Made by a program: the position numbers and the translations under genes
The notes under the pieces: generated by a model
What the model saw: only the letters and a program-made list of their open reading frames with translations
Databases searched by the model: none
Told to the model about the DNA's origin: nothing
Part shown: positions 35,756 through 44,484 of the stretch, one piece after another
Numbering within the stretch: position 1 is the first letter of the stretch
Layout: the number at the start of each line of letters is the position of its first letter
Source of the DNA: Anderseniella sp963759095
Lineage (GTDB): Bacteria > Pseudomonadota > Alphaproteobacteria > Rhizobiales > Aestuariivirgaceae
DNA length: 64,000 nucleotides
NCBI GenBank assembly: GCA_963759095.1
Contig: CAVWYF010000028.1
Span: 62,001 to 126,000 of the forward strand
Direction: 5' to 3'

Positions 35756-37123
35756 CTACTGGTTGAAAATCGGCAGCTTGTAGGAAACAACTGCACGAAC
35801 AGACTGCAACGAGATATCGTTGTTCAGGTCAAGATCTTCATCGATCTCGATCACATTCAGTTTGTCGTAGTCAGTATAGCGATACTCCAGCTTACCGGTG
35901 ATGTTGTCCGCAAGCACTGTTTCGATACCAGCACCGACTGTGAAGCCGTCGGCGTCGAAATCGTTGGTGAAGACCGGGGTTCCTGTGACGACCAGAATGT
36001 CCTGTTCGAAATCGGTCCAGGTCCAACCAGCCAGGCCGTAAACCAGGGTTTCCGGCGTTACGAGATAACCAAGCCTGCCGGCAACCGTATAGCTGTCAGA
36101 TGCTTCCAGCCTGTAACCGGTAAATCCGGGAACATCCAAGTCAAGCTCGGCAACCGTCTCGACCGAACTTCCCGTATAGTCGAACTGGACACCGGCGACG
36201 AAATTGTTGGAAAACTGATGGTCATATCCAACCTCAACCGTGAACAGACCACCTTCCCCGGAGATGCCGTCGAGGCTTGCCAGTGTGCCACCAGGGTCAA
36301 CATCGAGGCTGAGTTCGTGGTTGATGAAGCCGTAGCCGCCGCCTGCGCCCACCCGGAATCCGCTCCAGTTCGCCGCAGACGCCACACTGTAGTCTGCGAC
36401 CGGCGTGACATAGCCACCGGGATTTCCGAACCGGTAGGAAGCGACAGCCCGAATGGTCTGCATCGATGTATCGTTGTACAACTCAAAGCCGCCACCGCCG
36501 AGCAGCGTATTGTCCTGGTAATCTGTGTAGCGGTATTCAAGTTTGCCGGTGATGTTTGGTGTAAACCGGGTCTCGATGCCCGCACCAACCGTCAGGCCAT
36601 CAAGGTCGAAAGAATAACTCGCGACGTTGCCGCCATTGATATCCAGGTCACCTTCAAATTCCGTCCATGTCCAGCCAACCAGTCCGTAAATCAGGGTGTC
36701 CGGGTTAGCCAGCCAGCCCAAGCGGCCGAGAACGGAAAAACTGTGTGATGCATCCAGCGTAAAGTTGGCTTCGATGAATGGGGCTGCAGATATATCCAGT
36801 TCGGTACCGATACCGGAATAGGTGTAATCTCCCATGATCCCGACAACAAAATCGCTGCTGAATTGATAGTCATAGCCGCCTTGAACGGTGAACAACCCAC
36901 CTTCGCCGCCAATGCCGCTGAAGCTTAATAAATCGTCAAATCCGGGTGTATCCAAGGCAAGCCGATGGTTTACGGCCCCATAACCGCCACCGATGCCGAT
37001 ATGGAAACCGGTCCAGTCGCCGGCCGGCATAACCGGCTCCGGCAAATCAGCCGCATAAGCGGTCCCGATTAAGGCCGTTGATGACAGAAAAACGGCAACC
37101 AGCCTGGAAAACGAACGCTTCAT
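35756..37123 (-). CDS. outer-membrane protein with two tandem Omp25-type beta-barrels
   Basis: A 455-residue protein with a signal peptide (MKRSFSRLVAVFLSSTALIGTAYA) and then two homologous halves of about 200 residues each. Both halves run through the same order: DWTGFHIGIGGGYG and NWSGFRVGAGGGYG at the start, GEGGLFTV, LVYGLAGWTWT-type, TVGAGIET, and GKLEYRYTDY. Each half looks like one eight-strand barrel of the Omp25/RopB family, which normally has one per protein. The start is the ATG at 37123 because GAGGAG precedes it; an upstream GTG is less likely. The gene is monocistronic. Confidence 0.88.
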   Translation of the reverse strand: MKRSFSRLVAVFLSSTALIGTAYAADLPEPVMPAGDWTGFHIGIGGGYGAVNHRLALDTPGFDDLLSFSGIGGEGGLFTVQGGYDYQFSSDFVVGIMGDYTYSGIGTELDISAAPFIEANFTLDASHSFSVLGRLGWLANPDTLIYGLVGWTWTEFEGDLDINGGNVASYSFDLDGLTVGAGIETRFTPNITGKLEYRYTDYQDNTLLGGGGFELYNDTSMQTIRAVASYRFGNPGGYVTPVADYSVASAANWSGFRVGAGGGYGFINHELSLDVDPGGTLASLDGISGEGGLFTVEVGYDHQFSNNFVAGVQFDYTGSSVETVAELDLDVPGFTGYRLEASDSYTVAGRLGYLVTPETLVYGLAGWTWTDFEQDILVVTGTPVFTNDFDADGFTVGAGIETVLADNITGKLEYRYTDYDKLNVIEIDEDLDLNNDISLQSVRAVVSYKLPIFNQ

Positions 37124-37349
37124 CAAACTCACTCCTCACAATAACGACGCTTAACAACTGGTTAACCCTTAGTCAGACTGCTGACATTGGGTCAAGTAAC
37201 AAATGGCGAAATTGTGTCTATTTCTGAAAAGTGTGTCTTATTTGCCACACATGGGCGGTACCATTTTTCGATTGAAACTGCATAAACCGGCATGCGTTTT
37301 CAAAGTGGTCTGCTTGACACGGGGCCGGGCCGGTCTAATTTCTCAAGCC

Positions 37350-38156
37350 ATGACATCGGCAATGGCATCCGGCATTAAAAAGCGGGCAAGTAGTGTACTT
37401 GCGGCTCTTGTCATAGGTTTTGCGTCTCCTGCACAGGCAGAAGAGGTAGACCTTGAACTGGTGCTCGCCATGGATGCATCCGGCAGTATCAGCAGTGCGG
37501 AGTACATCCTGCAGCTGGAAGGCACTGCGGCCGCGTTTCGTGATCCGGCAATCCAGGACGCCATTACGTCCGGCCCGGTGGGCAAGATAGCGGTCTCGGT
37601 GATGTTGTGGTCGGATGCGGCCTTCCCGAAGATCAAGAGCGGCTGGTTTGTTCTGGACAGTGCCGGCTCTGCCGACACCTTTGCCAGGCTCGTTGAAACC
37701 TTCCAGCTGAATGAGGATCGCACGGTCGATATCGGCGGCGGCGGAACCGGTATCGGTGCCGGTGTACGTGAAGCCGTCGACATGCTCAATGCCAATACCC
37801 ATCAGGGACTTCGCCGCGTTATCGATGTGTCCGGAGACGGCATAGAAACCGAATTCTCGTTTTCCAAGGGCATCATGGTCAGAGATGCCAAACTCATCGC
37901 TCAAGCTGAAGGCATAACCATCAACGGCCTGCCCATCCTGTCGGAGAACTTCCCCGCACTTGATGAATATTACCGCGATGAAGTGATTATCGGTCCCGGC
38001 GCGTTTGTTGAAAAGGCGACCAGTTTTGACGACTTCGAACGGGCCATTCGCAGAAAATTGTTGCGCGAAATCCAAAGCCGAGGTCACCACCGCTCCGCAG
38101 CAGGACAGTTGGCTCACTGCCCGCAACGGACACTAACCACTTTCCAATCAGTTTGA
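37350..38156 (+). CDS. secreted von Willebrand factor A-domain protein (DUF1194)
   Basis: A 268-residue exported protein. A signal segment ends near FASPAQAEE. The vWA domain follows at once with the metal-site motif LAMDASGSISSAEY, and later IDVSGDGIETE. The family is DUF1194, found in alphaproteobacteria, with no known role. The last 20 residues (after LLREIQSRG) are unlike other family members as I remember them, so a late frame error is possible. The start is MTSAMASGIKK; the frame continues 49 codons upstream without sense. Confidence 0.85.
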   Translation: MTSAMASGIKKRASSVLAALVIGFASPAQAEEVDLELVLAMDASGSISSAEYILQLEGTAAAFRDPAIQDAITSGPVGKIAVSVMLWSDAAFPKIKSGWFVLDSAGSADTFARLVETFQLNEDRTVDIGGGGTGIGAGVREAVDMLNANTHQGLRRVIDVSGDGIETEFSFSKGIMVRDAKLIAQAEGITINGLPILSENFPALDEYYRDEVIIGPGAFVEKATSFDDFERAIRRKLLREIQSRGHHRSAAGQLAHCPQRTLTTFQSV

Positions 38157-38209
38157 CGAAGCCCGGCGCGATGCATAGGACTTGGCGACGCAACAGGGAT
38201 ATCCTTTTT

Positions 38210-39295
38210 ATGTCACACAATTCGTTCGGCCATCTGTTCCGCATCACCACGTTCGGGGAATCACACGGGGTGGCGCTGGGTTGTGTCATTGACGGCTGCC
38301 CGGCCGGCATTGCGATCACCGAAGACGACATCCAGTCCTTCCTCGACAAGCGCAAGCCGGGCACGTCGCGGTTCACCACCCAGCGGCGCGAACCCGATCA
38401 GGTGAAAATCCTCTCCGGCGTGTTCGAGGACGACCGCACCGAGGGCCAGGTCACCACCGGCACACCGATTGCGCTGATGATCGAAAACGTTGATCAGCGC
38501 TCAAAGGACTATTCGGAAATCCGCGACAAGTTCCGCCCCGGCCATGCCGACTTCACCTATCTGGAAAAATACGGTGTGCGCGATTATCGCGGCGGCGGCA
38601 GATCGTCGGCCCGCGAAACCGCGGCACGCGTGGCGGCCGGTGCCATTGCCCGCAAGGTGATCCCAATGGTTGAGGTGCGTGCAGCCCTGGTGCAGATGGG
38701 TCCGCACAAGATCAACCGGGAAAACTGGGACTGGGACCAGGTCAATGAAAACCCGTTCTTCTGCCCCGATGCGCAGGCTGCAGGCGACTGGGAGACCTAT
38801 CTCGACGGTATCCGCAAGGCTGGCTCATCGTGCGGCGCGGTGATTGAAGTTGTCGCGTCCGGCGTGCCTGCCGGATGGGGCGCGCCGGTTTACGGCAAGC
38901 TCGATCAGGACATTGCATCGGCCATGATGAGCATCAATGCGGTCAAGGGCGTGGAGATCGGCAACGGCTTCGAGGCTGCGGCCATTACCGGCGAGGAAAA
39001 CGCCGACGAAATCCGCATGAAAGGCAACCAGCCGGAATTTCAGTCCAACAATGCCGGCGGGGTTCTCGGCGGCATTTCAAGCGGCCAGGATGTTGTGTGC
39101 CGCTTTGCGGTCAAACCGACCTCGTCCATTCTCACACCGCGCAAGACGGTGACCAGTGGCGGTGAGGAAACCGACATCATCACCAAGGGCCGCCACGATC
39201 CGTGCGTCGGCATTCGCGCCGTGCCGGTCGGTGAAGCCATGATGGCCATCGTGCTGGCAGATCATTACCTGCGCCATCGCGGGCAGAACGGATAG
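38210..39295 (+). CDS. aroC: chorismate synthase
   Basis: A 361-residue FMN-dependent enzyme that makes chorismate, the last shared step of aromatic amino-acid synthesis. Signatures are TTFGESHGVALGCVIDG, YRGGGRSSARETAARVAAGAIA and the C-terminal FAVKPTSSILTPRKTV with RHDPCVGIRAVPVGEAM. Length is normal. The start is MSHNSFGHLF at 38210. The HAD gene follows five bases after its stop and is probably co-transcribed. Confidence 0.97.
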   Translation: MSHNSFGHLFRITTFGESHGVALGCVIDGCPAGIAITEDDIQSFLDKRKPGTSRFTTQRREPDQVKILSGVFEDDRTEGQVTTGTPIALMIENVDQRSKDYSEIRDKFRPGHADFTYLEKYGVRDYRGGGRSSARETAARVAAGAIARKVIPMVEVRAALVQMGPHKINRENWDWDQVNENPFFCPDAQAAGDWETYLDGIRKAGSSCGAVIEVVASGVPAGWGAPVYGKLDQDIASAMMSINAVKGVEIGNGFEAAAITGEENADEIRMKGNQPEFQSNNAGGVLGGISSGQDVVCRFAVKPTSSILTPRKTVTSGGEETDIITKGRHDPCVGIRAVPVGEAMMAIVLADHYLRHRGQNG

Positions 39296-39300
39296 GCTTC

Positions 39301-40017
39301 ATGATACGCGGATACGAAATCAAGGCGCTGCTGTTCGACGTGTTCGGCACAGTTGTGGACTGGCGCTCCGGCATTATCCGCGAACTCTCCGCGTGGGGCA
39401 CGGACGCCCATGTGGTAGCCGACTGGCCGGCAATTGCAGATGGCTGGCGCGGGCTTTATCAACCGGCCATGGAGCGCATACGCGCAGGCAATCGCGGCTT
39501 TGTGCGCCTGGACATTCTGCACGAGGAAAACCTGCGCGACATCTTTGCCCAGCATGGCCTTGATGCGCCCACAGGCGAAGACCTGCACCGTCTGGTAACC
39601 GCATGGCATCGGCTCGACCCGTGGCCCGATGCGGTTTCCGGCCTCACGCGCCTGAAGGCCAGATATATCATTGCGCCATGCTCCAACGGCAATATCGCGC
39701 TGATGACCAACATGGCCAAACGCGCCGGCCTGCCATGGGATGTGGTACTGGGGGCAGAGGTTGCACAAGCCTACAAACCACACCCGCAAGCCTATCTGGG
39801 TTCAGCCGATGCGCTGTCCCTGAAACCGGAAGAATGCATGATGGTGGCAGCCCATCTCGACGACCTCGAAGCCGCCGCGGAACTCGGATTTGCCACGGCC
39901 TATGTGGCAAGGCCGGACGAGCACGGAAAAGGGGCCGGTGCAAAAACCGCTCCGGAAGGGTCGGTGGATCATGTTGCAGCAGATTTCAACGCGTTGGCTG
40001 GCGATCTCGCCTGTTAA
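39301..40017 (+). CDS. HAD hydrolase, 2-haloacid dehalogenase-type
   Basis: A 238-residue member of the haloacid dehalogenase superfamily, type II. The nucleophile aspartate is in LLFDVFGTVVDWRSGI, the Ser/Asn motif in IIAPCSNGNIALM, the lysine in AYKPHPQAY and the acidic motif in MVAAHLDDLEAAAELGF. These match (S)-2-haloacid dehalogenases, but many homologues are phosphatases. Its stop overlaps the stop of the convergent methyltransferase gene by four bases. Confidence 0.9.
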   Translation: MIRGYEIKALLFDVFGTVVDWRSGIIRELSAWGTDAHVVADWPAIADGWRGLYQPAMERIRAGNRGFVRLDILHEENLRDIFAQHGLDAPTGEDLHRLVTAWHRLDPWPDAVSGLTRLKARYIIAPCSNGNIALMTNMAKRAGLPWDVVLGAEVAQAYKPHPQAYLGSADALSLKPEECMMVAAHLDDLEAAAELGFATAYVARPDEHGKGAGAKTAPEGSVDHVAADFNALAGDLAC

Positions 40018-41121
40018 AGCGGTTCCGCTTCAGGGTTTGTCGCAAACCACCAGTTTTGACAGGAATACCGGGCGGCTCTCGCATGGGTCAGCCCCGCCTC
40101 GCTGAATATGTCAGCCAGGTTTTCCTTTATGTAGCTGCCGTAATAGGGCTCGTGGAAATTCACCGGGAACGACTGCAACATGCCGTCATAACCCTCAACA
40201 TCACCCAGTTGCAGCGAGTCCATGAAGATCAGCCGTCCGCCCGGCTTCAGCACGCGGGCAAACTTCTCCTGCGATGATGCGGCGCACCTTGGGCGGCACT
40301 TCGTGAAACAGGTAGATGGACGTAACCACATCCAGTGAAGCGTCGGCAAAGGGCAGTTTTTCAGCGTTTGCGACTTCATAGCTGACGGATGAATAATCTT
40401 TCAGATGCCGCTTTGCTTCTGTCAGGTAGGCGTCGGACAGATCCGACAAGGTCAGGTCAATACGCGGATAGGCCTGCTTGATGAACCGGCCAAACCGGCC
40501 TGTGCCGCAGGCAATGTCGGCAATTTTTGTCTTGCGCTGGTCACGGCCGCGCATGAACTCCCACAACGGCACAAGGCATTCGCGGCGCATGGCATTGGTG
40601 GAGCCTGAAAACAGCACCTCGGTTTGCATGTCGTAGATTTCGGCACTGTCTTCGGTCAGATATCCGCCTGTCTGATAGTGGAAATTCTGCAGGAAATAGG
40701 CCGGCAGCTCGTCTGCCTTGTCGGGCGAATAAACCTCTGTTCCTTCGCCTTTTGCCTTGCGCTCGGCGGCAACCGGCACATCGGCCAGAAAGGCGCGTGA
40801 GGTTTTCAGAAGCCGGGCCGGTGAGCCGTCTGCGTCGCGCGGCAGCGGATAGTAACCAGCCGCAACATTATCGAGATCGCGCTGAAACGTACCGGCCAGA
40901 CCGCCCAGCAACCGCTCCATGCCGGGGCCCTTCTGCCGGGGCCTGTCGCGGGTAACTTCGGACACACCCGGCTTGGTCTTGCGGAACTGTCCCGCCGCCA
41001 GACCATGGCCCATATACCAGGCAACGCGCGCGCCCTGGCGGGCCGTGTAGGCAAGTTTTTCAAATGGTGTCAGCATGGTCTTGATAATGTGCGCCCTGGC
41101 AGTGAGGTTTTCAAGAACCAT
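40014..41121 (-). pseudogene. class I SAM-dependent methyltransferase, frameshifted as sequenced
   Basis: About 368 residues if repaired. The SAM-binding motif is IADIACGTGRFGRFI, followed by LTLSDLSDAYL and ANAEKLPFADASLDVVTSIYLFHEVP, all clear. The frame breaks near 40268-40269, where one extra base splits RRIIA from EKFARVLKPGGRLIFMDSLQ. After that the second frame continues to the stop at 40014. Methyl transfer target unknown. The break is a single insertion like those in gcvP and the thiolase, so the gene is probably intact in the cell. The ATG at 41121 is the best start. Confidence 0.8.
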
Positions 41122-41388
41122 GCTGCTGGATCAGGATGACCTTTGGTTGAACCAGCCAAACTGACAATGCTCTCTTCAGGCGGTGAAGCAGACATTTCAT
41201 ACCCGAGAGCGCATGAGTTGTGTTGTATGGTTTGTGGATTCAAGCGGACGTTGAGCACTGCTCTGCTTGCGTTCGCTGGGTGTAGAAGCAGGTTTGACAA
41301 ATGCAGCGTGTATTGCAAGTTTGAACTGACAGCGTGAGACAGTCCTTTCTGCCACCTTTGGCGGCGGTCTGATGTAAGGTTGCGGGTC
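41122..41388. other. divergent promoter region, no gene supported
   Basis: The 267 bases between the methyltransferase start and the Mur-ligase start must hold both promoters. Short open frames exist on both strands (for example 41143-41337) but they lack ribosome sites and recognisable protein sequence. Confidence 0.4.
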
Positions 41389-42642
41389 ATGCCCTTCGAG
41401 TTTCCCATTGCCGTTCAGATTGCCTTTTACCGGATAGAGAGAGCGATTACCCGGCCGGTCAGGTGGCTGGCCTTTGGTCGTGTCTGGAAGCGGCGCGTTC
41501 TGGTTGCCAAGATCACTGGCTCGTATGGCAAGACGACCACCAGCCGAATGCTGGCCGCCATACTCAAGGTTTCAGGCCATACAGTCGGTTTGTGGTGCAG
41601 CGACGGGGTGTTGGTTGACGGCCGGCAAATGCCCGGTACCGGGCGGTCTTGCTACTATGGCGCCCGGCGTGTGTTTCGGCACAAGAACATTACTGCAGCC
41701 GTGCTTGAATGCACGGTTGGTGGTCAGGTCATGCAGGGGCAGTATGCGCCGCGTTGTGATGCAGCCGCTCTTCTGAATGTATCCGACATGCATAACGGCC
41801 AGTACGGACTGGAAATTGTTGAGGATACAGCGCGCGTCAAGCAATCAATCGTGCAGACCTCAACAGGCAGCCTGGTCGTGAACCTTGAAGACCCGCGTTC
41901 GGTGGTGCTTGCAAACACGCGGCCCGCCAGTGCGGTAACCGGTTTCTCGATGGATCCGCAAATTCCGGCTTTGAGGCAACTCATCAGCCATGGCGGACGC
42001 AGCATCACCTTGAGTGAGGATGGCGAACAGATTGTATTGCTTTCTGCAACCGGTGACTTCGAGGTGCTGGCCCGGTTGGCGTCAATTCCTGAGACAGCGG
42101 GCGGCACCGCCAGGCATGTTGCAGCAAATGCAATGGCAGCCGCGGGGCTGGCGTTGAGCCTGGGAGCCGACAGAGACTCCATTCGCACAGGACTCGAGAG
42201 GGATGTGTTTGCCAGTCATTTGAAGCCGCGGTTCAGCATTGTCGACACGCCGCACTTCAAGCTTGTTCTGGACAAGGCACTGGGCCCCCTGGCACTGGAA
42301 AATGGTGTGCAGGCGAAAGCTCGGGTTCGGGTTTCAGGCAGACGGGTGGCCATCTTGAGCGCACCCCACGCGACATCGGATGACATGTTAAGTCAAATGG
42401 CGGCTGCAGTAACGGACGAGTTTGATAGCTTTGTCTGCCATGGACCCGCTGCCGACCGGTACGCGATGGCGCTCGAAAATGCGGCCGTACCCATCGATCT
42501 GATTTTTCGCGAAAAAGACCTCATCAACGCCTGCAAGATTGCCCGCAAACTCGTTGAAGACGACGGCCTGGTTTATGTGCAGGTCGCATATCCGGATCAC
42601 CACGAACCGATAAGGGCAGCATTTGGGATCGCCTGTGACTAG
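41389..42642 (+). CDS. lone Mur ligase, cyanophycin-synthetase C-terminal type
   Basis: A 417-residue ATP-dependent ligase. The P-loop is KITGSYGKTTTSRMLAAIL. It is followed by CSDGVLVDGRQMPGTGRSC, AAVLECTVGGQVMQ, ALLNVSDMHNG and VKQSIVQTSTGSLVVNLEDP. This order is that of the C-terminal half of cyanophycin synthetase CphA, where the Mur domain adds arginine to aspartate side chains. The N-terminal ATP-grasp half of CphA is absent, and the C-terminal Mur domain looks diverged. So it should form an amide bond on an acidic substrate not yet known. ATG at 41389 has AAGGT upstream; a TTG three codons earlier is possible. Its neighbour is the small acidic peptide gene, convergent. Confidence 0.75.
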   Translation: MPFEFPIAVQIAFYRIERAITRPVRWLAFGRVWKRRVLVAKITGSYGKTTTSRMLAAILKVSGHTVGLWCSDGVLVDGRQMPGTGRSCYYGARRVFRHKNITAAVLECTVGGQVMQGQYAPRCDAAALLNVSDMHNGQYGLEIVEDTARVKQSIVQTSTGSLVVNLEDPRSVVLANTRPASAVTGFSMDPQIPALRQLISHGGRSITLSEDGEQIVLLSATGDFEVLARLASIPETAGGTARHVAANAMAAAGLALSLGADRDSIRTGLERDVFASHLKPRFSIVDTPHFKLVLDKALGPLALENGVQAKARVRVSGRRVAILSAPHATSDDMLSQMAAAVTDEFDSFVCHGPAADRYAMALENAAVPIDLIFREKDLINACKIARKLVEDDGLVYVQVAYPDHHEPIRAAFGIACD

Positions 42643-42697
42643 CCCCTTGCCGTTAAAGCCGGTGTCCCAGGCAGTATCTTACAGCGTCCCGTGGTGT

Positions 42698-42820
42698 CTA
42701 GGCAGGGTTGCTGCTGTCGTCGCTGGGCTCAGGTGAACGTGTCGTACAGAACCCGCAGACGATGCTGGAACTCAGGTTTCCGTCATCCGACGGTTCAGGT
42801 GAATTGTATTTGTAGTCCAT
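42698..42820 (-). CDS. 40-residue peptide with duplicated SPEPSDD motif
   Basis: A short gene starting at the ATG with complement 42818-42820, preceded by AGGAG with eight bases between. The peptide opens MDYKYN, then has SPEPSDD at residues 7-13, a serine-rich centre, CGFC at 22-25, and SPEPSDD again at 29-35 before the end NPA. The two copies differ at six of 21 bases, all silent, including a TCG versus AGC serine, so the repeat is kept at protein level and the frame is real. No signal peptide. It is convergent with the Mur-ligase gene, 55 bases away. It could be a precursor of a modified peptide; no such family is known to me. Confidence 0.6.
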   Translation of the reverse strand: MDYKYNSPEPSDDGNLSSSIVCGFCTTRSPEPSDDSSNPA

Positions 42821-43285
42821 TGCACTCACTCCTAAATGACCAGTTTCAATCATAAATCCGATTCCCCCCGGATAGCAATATTTGATGCGCTGTTGCAAGG
42901 CAGCTCCATGAACAACCTCGAAAAATGCTGGGATAGGAAACACTCGCAGAGCGTTTCCAGGGATGTGTTGCGTCGACCCGTTGAATACACCCCCGTAACC
43001 GGACCTTGCCGAGTTAAACGATACACGTCCGAAAAGTGCCATCTCCCGACGTCTCATGCCTGAACTGTCTGACCACTGACTTGTCGCGCCTTGCCATTGC
43101 ATGTATCTTTCAATCAATCCTGGTAACCGGCATTGATGCGAGACGCATTGCTGGCCGATGAGACGGTACAAGTTCCAGTCTCTGCGCACGGTGAATTCCA
43201 GGATTGACTTTGCGGCCCTTGTTGTGCCGCGCCGTCTCTTTCTGCCAGAAAACTTGCGGTCAACCGCTGCAAGGGAGGAAAGACG
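42821..43285. other. intergenic stretch between peptide gene and YbaK gene
   Basis: Over these 465 bases I support no gene. The peptide frame stays open upstream to 43189 on the minus strand, but its sequence is unconvincing and its ATGs lack well-spaced ribosome sites. A plus-strand frame at 42836-43063 is no better. The stretch should contain the promoter of the peptide gene and that of the YbaK gene, which has GGGAGGAAAG before its ATG. Confidence 0.4.
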
Positions 43286-43750
43286 ATGGGTATTGCACTG
43301 ACATTACAGGAATATTTGGACGACAGCCACATCGCGTACGAAGTGACTTCACACAAAAAAACCGATTGCTCGGCAAAGACCGCAGAAGTCAGCCACGTAC
43401 CGGCAGATCAGCTTGCCAAAGGTGTGATCGTCAAATGGGACGACTTCTATGTGCTCGCGGTTTTACCGGCTTCGCGCCGCCTGGATATGGACCGTCTGCA
43501 GAAAGTTATGGGCGAGCCGGTGACACTTGCATCGGAACAGGAGGTAAGCATGCTGTTTCCCGATTGCAAAACCGGTGCCGTGCCGGTGATCGGACCGGCG
43601 TACAAAATTGCCTCGATTGTTGACTGGCGTCTCGAAGACCAGGACGAAGTATACTTTGAAGGCGGTGATCACCGTTGCCTCGTGCACGTCAACGGTGTTC
43701 AGTTCGACCACCTGATGTATGGAATACCGCATGCCCGGTTGAGTGCGTAG
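43286..43750 (+). CDS. YbaK/EbsC-type aminoacyl-tRNA deacylase
   Basis: A 154-residue protein of the YbaK/prolyl-tRNA-editing fold. Members clear wrongly charged tRNAs, and the conserved lysine of the active site is likely that in QLAKGVIVKWDDFYVLAVLP. The GP-motif region is VPVIGPAYKIASIVDWRL. It stands alone rather than fused to a synthetase. A strong GGGAGGAAAG site precedes the ATG. The next gene begins about 85 bases later. A link to the Mur ligase and peptide genes is possible by position only. Confidence 0.78.
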   Translation: MGIALTLQEYLDDSHIAYEVTSHKKTDCSAKTAEVSHVPADQLAKGVIVKWDDFYVLAVLPASRRLDMDRLQKVMGEPVTLASEQEVSMLFPDCKTGAVPVIGPAYKIASIVDWRLEDQDEVYFEGGDHRCLVHVNGVQFDHLMYGIPHARLSA

Positions 43751-43835
43751 AAGCAGGAAGAACCAGTGCGTTTTGCCAAGGCGGCATGCGCCTAACTTAA
43801 GTCATTTGAACAGGCTGAACTGGCTGATTGGTGGC

Positions 43836-44213
43836 ATGGCAAATCCTATTGAGAATGCAGCTTATGTGTCGGTTGGAAGGGCGTGCGGTTTTGCAGGCCT
43901 TGCCATTTTTTGCGTCGTAACCGGATTGAGTTTTGATGCCAGCCTGGCAGCGCGGGTCGGCAGCAAGTTGTCGATAACACTCAGCCTTGTCCTGCTGGTT
44001 CTGGCGTGGCGTGCGCCGGCGCGCAACTACAAGAAAACTGAAACCTGGCTGATCCTGCAACCCGGAGACCGCCCGCAGGCAAACGTTGCGCAGCGGCTTA
44101 TCGGCGGCACATTGCGCAATGTGTATCTATGGTTTGCACAACAGATTGCGGTTGTAACGATTGTATTCAGCGTCAGTGCCATCGTTCTGCAGGCGCGTGA
44201 TCTGATGGCCTAG
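43836..44213 (+). CDS. membrane protein of unknown function
   Basis: A 125-residue protein with three hydrophobic segments, around CGFAGLAIFCVVTGLSF, LSITLSLVLLVLAW and IAVVTIVFSVSAIVLQA. A positively charged cytoplasmic stretch (RAPARNYKKTET) separates the second and third. I do not recognise the family. The start is MANPIENAAY; a longer frame overlaps the YbaK gene. Confidence 0.6.
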   Translation: MANPIENAAYVSVGRACGFAGLAIFCVVTGLSFDASLAARVGSKLSITLSLVLLVLAWRAPARNYKKTETWLILQPGDRPQANVAQRLIGGTLRNVYLWFAQQIAVVTIVFSVSAIVLQARDLMA

Positions 44214-44235
44214 TCCGGCCACTTGCACGCTTGAC

Positions 44236-44484
44236 CTACTCCACATCCAGCGGTTCCGTACCGCCGACGGAACCGTCGCTTTTCAGGGTGATTTTTTCAA
44301 TCCGGGCTTCTGCGGCTTTCAGCTGCTTGTCGCAATGCATTTTAAGTTTTTCGCCGCGCTCATAGATGGCAATTGAGTCTTCCAGGGAAACCTTGCCGGC
44401 TTCCAGCTTTTCGACAATGGCCTCCAGTTCGGCCAGCGCGGCTTCGAACGTCATGTCTGCAATGGCAGGTGCTTTATCGCTCAT
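44236..44484 (-). CDS. xseB: exodeoxyribonuclease VII small subunit
   Basis: An 82-residue subunit of exonuclease VII, which degrades single-stranded DNA to short pieces. The family core is FEAALAELEAIVEKLEAGKVSLEDSI followed by YERGEKLKMHCDKQLKAAEARI. Size is typical. Its ATG overlaps the stop of the deacetylase gene (TGATG), an arrangement often seen in alphaproteobacteria. The large subunit xseA is not in the window. Confidence 0.95.
   Translation of the reverse strand: MSDKAPAIADMTFEAALAELEAIVEKLEAGKVSLEDSIAIYERGEKLKMHCDKQLKAAEARIEKITLKSDGSVGGTEPLDVE

Noticed and set aside
42821..43189. Upstream extension of the 40-residue peptide frame
   Set aside because: The frame is open but the added residues are unconvincing and the candidate ATGs have no properly spaced ribosome site, while the short start has a good one.
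44206..44221. Short GGCC palindrome between the membrane protein gene and xseB as a terminator
   Set aside because: The stem is only five pairs and no T run follows.
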